The translations under genes and the position numbers were made by a program. Of a stretch of 64,000 bases of DNA, positions 7,107 through 14,060 are shown piece after piece; the stretch's first letter is position 1; every line of letters starts with the position of its first letter. The stretch is from CAVOHU01 sp963843385 (GTDB taxonomy: Bacteria; Acidobacteriota; Vicinamibacteria; Vicinamibacterales; JAKQTR01): NCBI GenBank assembly GCA_963843385.1, contig CAWJJY010000007.1:682001-746000 (forward strand), in the 5' to 3' direction. The notes beneath the pieces are model-generated. The model was not told where the DNA came from and did not search any database. It saw only the letters and a program-made list of their open reading frames with translations.

Positions 7107-8165
7107 GTGGCCAAGCCCGTCATCGATTTGAGAAGCGACACACTGAGCCTGCCCACCAAGGAGATGCTCGAGAGCATCCTGACCGCCAGGTTGGGCGATG
7201 ACTCACGCGACGGCGATCCAACGGTGCTCGAACTCGAGGCGGAAGCCGCGAAGCTGATGGGCAAGGAAGCGGCGTTGCTGACGGTCAGCGGCACGATGTC
7301 GAACACCGTTGCGCTGCGCACGCACGCCGAGCCGGGCGCGACGGCGATTGTCGAGGCGAGCGCCCACCTGTATCACATGGAGTTCGCCAGCGTGGCTGCA
7401 GCGTGCGGCCTGCTCGTGATGCCGGTGCCCGGCCACCGCGGCGCTCCCGACCTGAGCGCGCTGAAGATGGCCGTTCGCAAGGCCGGCACGGGATTCCCGG
7501 CGCGGGGCGTCGTCTGCCTCGAGAACACCCACAATGCCGCGGGCGGAACGGTCATCCCCGTCGGACACGTCGAACAGTGTGCGGCGATTGCGCACGAGGC
7601 CGGATTGCCGGTGCACCTCGATGGCGCGCGCATCTTCAACGCAGCCGTTGCCCTGGGAGTTGAGGCCCGCGAGATCGTGCGGTCCGTCGATTCGGTGTCG
7701 CTGTGCCTGTCCAAGGGCCTCTCGGCTCCGGTCGGTTCTCTGCTGGCCGGCTCCCGACGATTCGTGGACCGGGCGCGCGCTATCCGGCGGGCGCTCGGCG
7801 GCACGATGCGCCAGGCCGGCATCATCGCCGCCCCCGGACTGGTCGCGCTGCGGACGATGGTCGAGCGGCTGCGCGAGGACCACCAGAACGCGCGCGCCCT
7901 TGCAGAGGCCATTTCCAGCGTTCCCGGCCTGGCCGTCGATCTCGCGACGGTTCAATCGAACATCGTCAACCTCGACGTGCAGGGGCTCGGCCTGACCGCG
8001 GCCGAATTCGCCCGGCACCTCGATGCGCTCGGCGTCCGGGGCCTGCCTGGGCTCGGAACCTCCATTCGATTCGTGACATACCGCGGCATCACCAGGGCCG
8101 ACATCGATTCGGCAATCCAGGCAATCGGTTCGATGGTGGCCGCCGCGCCGTGGGTCTCGAATTGA
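7107..8165 (+). CDS. ltaE: Low-specificity L-threonine aldolase
   Basis: PLP fold-type I enzyme of 352 aa that splits L-threonine/allo-threonine to glycine and acetaldehyde. It starts at GTG 7107, preceded by AGGGAG. Family blocks are IDLRSDTLSLPTKEML, the cofactor-binding TVSGTMSNTVAL and AHLYHMEF, LENTHNAAGGTVIP, the PLP-Asp in VHLDGARIFNAAVALG, and the Schiff-base Lys in SLCLSKGLSAPVGS. Length is normal for the family. It is followed 38 nt later by a HAD phosphatase gene and may form a small operon with it. Confidence 0.9.
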   Translation: MAKPVIDLRSDTLSLPTKEMLESILTARLGDDSRDGDPTVLELEAEAAKLMGKEAALLTVSGTMSNTVALRTHAEPGATAIVEASAHLYHMEFASVAAACGLLVMPVPGHRGAPDLSALKMAVRKAGTGFPARGVVCLENTHNAAGGTVIPVGHVEQCAAIAHEAGLPVHLDGARIFNAAVALGVEAREIVRSVDSVSLCLSKGLSAPVGSLLAGSRRFVDRARAIRRALGGTMRQAGIIAAPGLVALRTMVERLREDHQNARALAEAISSVPGLAVDLATVQSNIVNLDVQGLGLTAAEFARHLDALGVRGLPGLGTSIRFVTYRGITRADIDSAIQAIGSMVAAAPWVSN

Positions 8166-8202
8166 GTCTGGCGGAGGGAATCGCGACGTCGGAGCACTCT
8201 CG

Positions 8203-8928
8203 ATGAGCGCGTCGGATACCCGCGCGGTGCTCTTCGATCTCGACGACACGCTGGTCGATCACTCGGGCAGCAGCCGCGTGGCTCTGGCCCGGCTCCATCG
8301 TCGAGTTGCGTGCTTCGGACGGCTGGAGTTCGAGTCGTTCGTGCGCCTTCACGCCGGCCTCCTCGATGACCTGCACGCCGAGGTGCTCGGCGAGACCCTG
8401 TCGGTCGATGATGCCCGGTTCGAGCGCTTCCGCAGGCTGTTCGCCGCGGCGGGCGAGCACCCGCCAGCCGCTGAGGTCGCGCGGGTTGCGCGGAACTACC
8501 GCGCGGCTTACGTCAAGAGCTGGAAGCCCGTGCCGGGAGCGCTGGAACTGCTCGGGTCGCTCCACGGGCGGGTGCGCACCGGCGTCGTCACCAACAACGT
8601 CGTCGCCGAGCAGGTGCAGAAGGTGCGACGGTGCGGGTTGAGACCGCACCTCGACGCGCTGGTCATCTCGGCAGAGGTCGGGCTCACGAAGCCGGATCCC
8701 GCGATCTTCCGCATCGCGCTCGAGCGGCTGGACGTGGACGCAACACGTGCGGTGATGGTCGGTGACGCGTGGGCAACCGACGTGGTCGGCGCGATCGGTG
8801 CGGGTATTCGCGCGATATGGTTCAACCGGAACGGGTCGAACCGGCCGGATTCCCGGTTGCCTGTCGTCGAGATCAAGAGTCTGGACTCTGCCTGCGTGGT
8901 GATCGAGAACGTTCTGGGCCTCGAGTAG
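8203..8928 (+). CDS. HAD-superfamily hydrolase (YjjG-like phosphatase)
   Basis: 241-aa cytoplasmic phosphatase. All four HAD motifs are visible: nucleophile Asp in LFDLDDTLVDH, motif II in GVVTNNV, the Lys in LTKPDPAIF, and motif IV in VMVGDAWATDVVG. The helical cap between motifs I and II places it in HAD subfamily I, near YjjG-type nucleotidases, but the substrate is unknown. The gene lies between threonine aldolase and a nucleoside deoxyribosyltransferase-like gene; with the latter it could serve nucleotide clean-up, which is inference. Confidence 0.85.
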   Translation: MSASDTRAVLFDLDDTLVDHSGSSRVALARLHRRVACFGRLEFESFVRLHAGLLDDLHAEVLGETLSVDDARFERFRRLFAAAGEHPPAAEVARVARNYRAAYVKSWKPVPGALELLGSLHGRVRTGVVTNNVVAEQVQKVRRCGLRPHLDALVISAEVGLTKPDPAIFRIALERLDVDATRAVMVGDAWATDVVGAIGAGIRAIWFNRNGSNRPDSRLPVVEIKSLDSACVVIENVLGLE

Positions 8929-8971
8929 GCGTCGTCGTCGTCACCAACTCGAGTGAGTGGGGGAGCGCGGT

Positions 8972-9400
8972 ATGAACATCTATTTGGCCTGCACGGTTCG
9001 CGGAGACCGCAGTTCGACGGCGGCGGCTCGGCACGTCAGCGACCTTCTCAGCTCGCGCGGCCACACCATTCTGACCACCCACCTGCTCGCCGACAACGTG
9101 GAGCAGGCTGAGCGGGCATTGGCAAACGAGGATGTTTACAGGCGCGACCTGGCGTGGCTCGATCGCTGCGACGTTCTGGTTGCAGAGGCGTCCGGCTCGT
9201 CGTATGGTGTCGGCTTCGAGGTCGGCTACGTGCTGGGCCGCGCCGAACAATCAGGACAGCGTGCGCTTGTGATGTACGACGTGTCGCGGCAGGACAACAT
9301 CTCGCGGCTCATCTCGGGGCTGGTCAGCCCCTACGCCAAGGTACTGGGATATCGCAGCCTCAGCGACATCGAGGCGTTCCTGTCGAAGCACATCGACTGA
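8972..9400 (+). CDS. Nucleoside 2-deoxyribosyltransferase-like protein
   Basis: 142 aa from ATG 8972, chosen because GGGGGAG lies just upstream; an in-frame ATG 15 nt earlier would swallow that site. The Rossmann-like start MNIYLACTVRGDRS, the DLAWLDRCDVLVAEASG block and YGVGFEVGYVLGR match the nucleoside 2-deoxyribosyltransferase/DNPH1 family. The catalytic Glu is likely that of VAEAS or GFEVGY. The family cleaves or transfers the N-glycosidic bond of (deoxy)nucleotides. It sits 43 nt after the HAD phosphatase gene in the same direction. Confidence 0.75.
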   Translation: MNIYLACTVRGDRSSTAAARHVSDLLSSRGHTILTTHLLADNVEQAERALANEDVYRRDLAWLDRCDVLVAEASGSSYGVGFEVGYVLGRAEQSGQRALVMYDVSRQDNISRLISGLVSPYAKVLGYRSLSDIEAFLSKHID

Positions 9401-9433
9401 GACTGCCGGCCGCCCGAGGTGCCCGACACTCGG

Positions 9434-10211
9434 TCACCCGTGTCCACGCCGGCCGGCCGGAGCTGACGTGGGGGATCCGCACGCGAGTCGGTACACCATC
9501 TCTCCGTTGAGGAACGCGCGCGTTCGGGGGTCGACAGGCGCATGGAAGAAGGCAGGCGAGGGCTGAATCTCGATCATCGAGCCCGCAACGAGCAAGGCGG
9601 TGCGATCGGCCAGCCTGCGAGCCTCGAACGCATTGTGCGTGACGAGAATGATGGTGGTTCCGCGCTGCTGCTCTTCGCGGACGAGTTGCTCGACCAGCGA
9701 GACGTTCGCCGGGTCGAGGTTTGCAGCCGGTTCATCCAGCAGCAACACCTCGGGCTCGACGGCGAGGGCGCGCGCGAGGGCGACCCGCTGAATCTCCCCG
9801 CCCGACAGCGTAGCGCGCCGCGGACCTGGCAAGCGAGGCCAGGCCGAGGCGCTCGAGTAACTGCCCGACGCGCGGCCCGTTCGACGGCTTCCCCCGCAGC
9901 CGCAGCCCGTAGCCGACGTTTTCGCGGACCGAGCAGTCGAGAAGCAGCGGATGCTGGAAGACGGTCGTGATTCGCCGGCGGACCTTCAGCGCCGCGGGAG
10001 CGACGACCGCCTCATCGTGGAACGCGATCCGCCCGGCCGTGGGAGGCTCCAGGAACTGCAGGAGCCGGAGCAGCGTGCTCTTACCAGCCCCGCTCGGCCC
10101 GACAATCCCGAGCGTTTCGCCAGCATCGACCGCCAGCTCGCGGATCTCCAGTACGGTCCGGTCCCCGTAGCGGTGAGCCAGTTCGGTGATGGCGTAAACA
10201 GGGATCGCCAC
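9434..10211 (-). pseudogene. tupC: Tungstate-type ABC transporter ATPase, frameshifted
   Basis: Would energise uptake of tungstate/molybdate with the adjacent permease and binding protein. From GTG 10211 the frame gives ITELAHRYGDRTVL, Walker A GPSGAGKST and the Q-loop TTVFQHPLLL, up to LGLASLARS. It then degenerates. The signature LSGGEIQRVALARALA, Walker B VLLLDEPAANLDP and the H-loop VTHNAFEA lie in a second frame that starts near 9832. Moving from one to the other requires skipping one base around 9825-9840. It is either a real inactivating frameshift or a sequencing/assembly error; no slippery sequence suggests programmed shifting. Confidence 0.8.
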
Positions 10212-10219
10212 GGCTGTCC

Positions 10220-10948
10220 TCAGCGCACCCGGCCCTGAAGCTGGATGAGCACCGCGTTGGCGGCCAGCGTCAGCGCGATCAGCACGATGCCGAGCGCCAT
10301 GGCCGGGCCGAAATCCCCCTGGCGCGTGGACAGCACGATGGAGGTCGTGAGCACGCGGGTGCTGCCTTCGATGTTGCCGCCCACCATCATCACCGCGCCG
10401 ACCTCGGAAATGATGCCGCCAAACGCCGCAACGATCGCAGAGGTCACGCCCACGCGTGCCTCGCGGAGAATGGCCCACGCACTCTGACTCCGTGACGCGC
10501 CGAGCGCTGCCAACTGGAGCCGCAGTTCGCGATCCACTCCAGCCACCGAGCTCATGGTCAGCCCCGCGACGAGCGGGAAGGCGATGATGGTCTGAGCCAC
10601 GATCATCGCCGATGGCGTGAAGAGCCAGCCCAGCGTGCCGAGCGGGCCCGATCGCGAGAGCATGAGATAGACGGCGAGCCCGACGACGACTGGAGGCAGG
10701 CCCATGCCCGTGTAGAGGAGCAGCGCGACCAGCTTCCTGCCGCGAAAGGGCCTCATCCCCAGCAGCGCTCCCACCGGAACACCCACCAGCGTGCTGATGA
10801 GCAGGGCGCTGCCCGTGACGCGGAAGGTCAGCGCGACAATCTGCAACAAGGCAGGAGTGGCGAACGCCTCACCGATTGAGTTGATGACGGCCCCCTCAGG
10901 TGCGACTGCGGCGCAAGAAGTCTGGCTCAGGATCGGAGCCGGAGGCAA
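10220..10948 (-). CDS. tupB: Tungstate-type ABC transporter permease
   Basis: Inner-membrane permease with about five to six helices (IVALTFRVTGSALLISTLVG, LVALLLYTGMGLPPVVVGLA, AMIVAQTIIAFPLVAG, a C-terminal ALGIVLIALTLAANA). The EAA-type coupling loop reads LAALGASRSQSAWAILREARVG. FAAFGGIISEVGAVMMVGGNI is characteristic of the TupB/WtpB group. The start is uncertain: no ATG or GTG fits, and TTG at 10948 is proposed. It begins 23 nt after the binding-protein stop and ends 8 nt before the ATPase start, so the genes form one transcript. Confidence 0.8.
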   Translation of the reverse strand: MPPAPILSQTSCAAVAPEGAVINSIGEAFATPALLQIVALTFRVTGSALLISTLVGVPVGALLGMRPFRGRKLVALLLYTGMGLPPVVVGLAVYLMLSRSGPLGTLGWLFTPSAMIVAQTIIAFPLVAGLTMSSVAGVDRELRLQLAALGASRSQSAWAILREARVGVTSAIVAAFGGIISEVGAVMMVGGNIEGSTRVLTTSIVLSTRQGDFGPAMALGIVLIALTLAANAVLIQLQGRVR

Positions 10949-10970
10949 GCGCAGCGCGGCGAGACCCGGG

Positions 10971-12566
10971 TCACTGGACGTGAATCGCCGACACCCAATG
11001 CGCGTATCGCCCCGCGAACTCGTCGGTGCCGACGACAAGCTGCAGAAGCCCACCGGCGCCGTCGAGCGGTTGTCCGTCCCGTTCGAACGCCAGCATGATG
11101 GTCCGGCGCTTCCTGTCCGCCACCGTCTGCGAGCCCGAGACCGAGCCGGACGCGGGATTTGCGAGATAGGCCGCCATCTGCTTCAGGTCGGCGTCGGTGA
11201 GCTGCGTGTCGGAGTACGGGTTCAGCCCGCCGTGCCTGGACCCGCCAGCCCGCAAGACCGATTTCAAAAAGTCGAACGGTCGGGCGGCCTTTCCCGCGAT
11301 GGCCGGCACAGGTCGTTTGCCCGCCGGCGCGCTCCCTTCTCCATCGACGCCGTGGCACTCGTTGCATCCCTTTGCGTTGTACAGAGCGTCACCCGCGGTC
11401 AGCGTTCCGAACACTTCTCCCCACTTCAGCGTCGAGGTCCAGCCGTCGCGGCTGACAACCAGGACGCGCGCGGCAGCGCGTCCGGGCCGGGCGATGGCCG
11501 GATCGACCGCTGTGAGCAAGTCGGCGAGCGCGACACCCGCAAAGGAGTAGCTCCCTACCTTCCCTCGCTTGACCCCGAGCACGGTGTAGTCGTTGAGCAC
11601 GACTCGCGGCATCTTTCGCAGATCGCCGAGCGTGAATGTCCGTGACGCACCACCCACGCGCACGGTCACTTCGCGCGTGACGCGCATGGCTTCGGCCTGT
11701 CCGTAGAACAGTTGCTGGCCGAACCTGTCTTGCCCGAACGACTCGATTCGTCGCTGGGTATCGGCCGAGAGCAGCCACTTGGCGAACTGCTTCGCAAGGT
11801 CCTCTCGGACGCCCGGGTGCTTCGCGGCGTCCACCACCAGCACCGCATACATGTTCAGGAGCCCCGGGTCCGGATTGTCGACCGGTCTGCTGCCGCCGAC
11901 GATCACGTCCAACCGCGGAAGTCGCGCACGCATGGACAGCCAGGTCGCGCGATCGGACAGCGTGTACGCCCCGCGCTCGTTGGCGAAGGCCAGTGTCTCT
12001 CCCATGCCCTGCCCCACCGACTGGTACCACGTGTCAGAGGCGGTTGGCAGGGAGCCACTCTCGCGCCAAAGCCTGAGCTCGCGGCTGTTCGTGCCGGATC
12101 GATCGCCACGGCTGACGAACGGCGACCGGGTCCTCGCGACGGAGCGCAGCGCGTCGGAGGCATGCAGCGCCCGGCGCGCTCCAGCGGGGTCAGCCTTCGG
12201 TCCCACGACGACGAAGTCGTTGGACATCACCTCGGTCCTGGCCTTGCTGTGGCCCTCGCCGAGGAACGTCTCCTCGGCCTCGCGGTCGTGGACGAGCAGC
12301 ACGTCCGCGTCGCCTCGGCGGCCGATTTCGATGGCCTGGCCGGTGCCAACCGCCACCACCTGCACCTGGCACTGACACGTCTTCTCGAACTCGGGGAGGA
12401 TTGCCGACAACAGCCCCGTGTCAGCCGTGCTCGTGGTCGTCGCCAGGCGAAGCAGGGACGCCTGAACCGCCGAATGTGTCGCGGAGGACCCCGCTATCAG
12501 TGAGACTGCGAGCGAGCCAAGAATGGCCGCAGTCGAGAAGGAGGTGAAAACGGTGCGCCTCGTCAT
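10971..12566 (-). CDS. Tungstate-binding protein fused to a molybdopterin-oxidoreductase-like domain with nested cytochrome c
   Basis: 531 aa, exported: residues 1-35 are a signal peptide. Residues about 36-290 match TupA-type oxyanion-binding proteins, with LRLATTTSTADTGLL, GTGQAIEIGRRGDADVLLVHD and FVSRGDRSGTNSRE. Residues about 297-388 (TREVTVRVGGASRTFTLGDL ... YSFAGVALADLL ... LVVSRDGWTSTLKWGEV) and 489-531 (IMLAFERDGQPLDG ... LLQLVVG) look like the two halves of a small oxidoreductase molybdopterin-binding domain. Between them, about residues 389-475, is a cytochrome c domain with heme motif CNECH (codons 11352-11366). A clear distal Met is missing. The start at 12566 follows a -10-like TACGAT by 6 nt. 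Confidence 0.8.
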   Translation of the reverse strand: MTRRTVFTSFSTAAILGSLAVSLIAGSSATHSAVQASLLRLATTTSTADTGLLSAILPEFEKTCQCQVQVVAVGTGQAIEIGRRGDADVLLVHDREAEETFLGEGHSKARTEVMSNDFVVVGPKADPAGARRALHASDALRSVARTRSPFVSRGDRSGTNSRELRLWRESGSLPTASDTWYQSVGQGMGETLAFANERGAYTLSDRATWLSMRARLPRLDVIVGGSRPVDNPDPGLLNMYAVLVVDAAKHPGVREDLAKQFAKWLLSADTQRRIESFGQDRFGQQLFYGQAEAMRVTREVTVRVGGASRTFTLGDLRKMPRVVLNDYTVLGVKRGKVGSYSFAGVALADLLTAVDPAIARPGRAAARVLVVSRDGWTSTLKWGEVFGTLTAGDALYNAKGCNECHGVDGEGSAPAGKRPVPAIAGKAARPFDFLKSVLRAGGSRHGGLNPYSDTQLTDADLKQMAAYLANPASGSVSGSQTVADRKRRTIMLAFERDGQPLDGAGGLLQLVVGTDEFAGRYAHWVSAIHVQ

Positions 12567-12572
12567 GATCGG

Positions 12573-12578
12573 ATCGTA
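12573..12578 (-). promoter_or_regulatory. -10 box, leaderless start of the binding-protein fusion gene
   Basis: Minus-strand TACGAT, then 6 nt, then ATG 12564-12566. This separates the transporter genes transcriptionally from the upstream oxidoreductase genes, though read-through over the 70-nt gap is also possible. Confidence 0.5.
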
Positions 12579-12636
12579 TGACAGATCGGGCCTTGCCACG
12601 AATCGCATCACCCGGACGAGCATTCCGCGCGCTCGG

Positions 12637-13482
12637 TCACCCGCTTCGCCGACCGTCGGCGGCGCTCTCGTCAGTGAGATCGAGCAGTCGCTCCACGCGA
12701 TCGACCTCGACTTCGGTGGTGTGCGGTGATGCTGTCGCGTAGAAGCCGACGCGATCGACGATGAGCCCTGCGGCGGCGACGAGAGCGGCCGCGACGGGCT
12801 GGACGGCGAGCAGAAGTGCTGCCGGCACGAGATCGAGCAGCAGAAGCCTCCAGGCCAGCCACTTCGGCAAGCCTTCTAAAGACACGGACACGGCACGCGG
12901 TAACAGGGACATGCGGTGCCACGCCCGCCACCTCACCAGCGCGACCGCGACATCGGCAGCCGCGACGAGAAGCACGAGAGGGACGAACGCACCGCGACTG
13001 ATCGGACAAAGTGCAGCGACAGCCAGCGAGCCTGTCCACACGCCCGACGTGAGCGGTACCCACATGACGGCGCCGCTCCACGACAGCTGGCCGGGTATCC
13101 GATAGACGAGGCCGATGGACACCAGCAGCCCCAGCGACGCGCCAAGCGCACCGAAGCGTGCGATGAGCCAACTGGCCGCCCCGCCGGCACCGGAGGCGAC
13201 CAGCACGGCGAGCGCAATGGCTATCAGGGCCAGGGTCACTTCGTTGCTGATCGGACTCGGTCCGATGCCGCGGCGGGCCATTGAGGCGCGGGCCGGCCGG
13301 CCGAGGTGCGCGAGCGACGCGGCGACACCTGCGCCGAGCAAGGTGGTGCCGACGCCAAGGGCCATCGCAGCCGGCGCCTGCCAGATCAGCTCGGCAAATA
13401 CTGACGCGGCGATCGTGCCGCCGCCGGCGATGGCGAGGCCCGTGAACGCTACCAGCGGTGCGTCAGATCGTGCGCGGCTCAT
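12637..13482 (-). CDS. DmsC-like membrane anchor subunit
   Basis: 280-aa integral membrane protein with about seven or eight hydrophobic helices. It matches the DMSO-reductase anchor (DmsC) group in size and in the segments LVAFTGLAIAGGGTIAASVF, ASLAHLGRPARA and SNEVTLALIAIALAVLV. It would bind quinol and pass electrons to the ferredoxin subunit. The ATG overlaps the stop of the ferredoxin gene (ATGA), so the two are coupled. A longer frame upstream exists but lies inside the ferredoxin gene and is not needed. Confidence 0.8.
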   Translation of the reverse strand: MSRARSDAPLVAFTGLAIAGGGTIAASVFAELIWQAPAAMALGVGTTLLGAGVAASLAHLGRPARASMARRGIGPSPISNEVTLALIAIALAVLVASGAGGAASWLIARFGALGASLGLLVSIGLVYRIPGQLSWSGAVMWVPLTSGVWTGSLAVAALCPISRGAFVPLVLLVAAADVAVALVRWRAWHRMSLLPRAVSVSLEGLPKWLAWRLLLLDLVPAALLLAVQPVAAALVAAAGLIVDRVGFYATASPHTTEVEVDRVERLLDLTDESAADGRRSG

Positions 13483-14060
13483 CGCTTCAGGAACTCCTCG
13501 AGTGCGCGATGCATGGAGGCACGCCTGCTGCCGCGTGGCTGCAGGAACCGAAGATGCGGCCCGCAATGTCCGGCATCCACAAATCCGGGCACGGTCTGAC
13601 TGGCATCAGGCGGAGAGGTCTCATCGCGGAGCAGCCGGAGTGCGCCGGTCGGACACGCGGCGACGCACGCCGGATCGCGCCCCTCATCGAGGCGGTGGTA
13701 GCAGAGGTGGCACTTGGACTCGACGCCCCGGGCTTGGTCGAATCGTGGCGCGCCGAACGGGCACGTCATTTCGCAGTACCGGCACCCCAGGCAACGCTCT
13801 TCGTGGTGAATGACGACTCCATCGGCGCGCTTCTCGTAGGCCCGTGACGGGCAGCCCCGCAGGCAGGCCGGATGCTCGCAGTGGTGACAGGCGACCGACA
13901 GGAAGTAGGTCGGTCCATTCCGACGCCGGCCCAGGTTGAGCGGGATCACGCGGCGCCACGCCGCCTCGCCTGCTCGCTGGTTCTCGATGCGGCACGCCAG
14001 CACGCATGCGCCGCACCCGACGCAACGGTGCAGGTCGACGAGGAACCCCGTGCCGGTCAT
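13479..14060 (-). CDS. Four-cluster ferredoxin subunit (DmsB-like)
   Basis: Electron-transfer subunit of 193 aa with sixteen Cys in four [4Fe-4S] motifs: CVGCGACVLAC, CHHCEHPACLRGC, CLGCRYCEMTC and CHLCYHRLDEGRDPACVAAC. It links the membrane anchor to the molybdopterin subunit. ATG 14058-14060 overlaps the TGA of the catalytic gene (ATGA), and its own stop overlaps the anchor start. The three genes are thus translationally chained in the order catalytic, ferredoxin, anchor, exactly as in dmsABC. Confidence 0.92.
   Translation of the reverse strand: MTGTGFLVDLHRCVGCGACVLACRIENQRAGEAAWRRVIPLNLGRRRNGPTYFLSVACHHCEHPACLRGCPSRAYEKRADGVVIHHEERCLGCRYCEMTCPFGAPRFDQARGVESKCHLCYHRLDEGRDPACVAACPTGALRLLRDETSPPDASQTVPGFVDAGHCGPHLRFLQPRGSRRASMHRALEEFLKR

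Noticed and set aside
9820..9850. Programmed frameshift in the ABC ATPase
   Set aside because: No slippery heptamer or obvious stimulatory element; ABC ATPases of this type are not known to use frameshifting.
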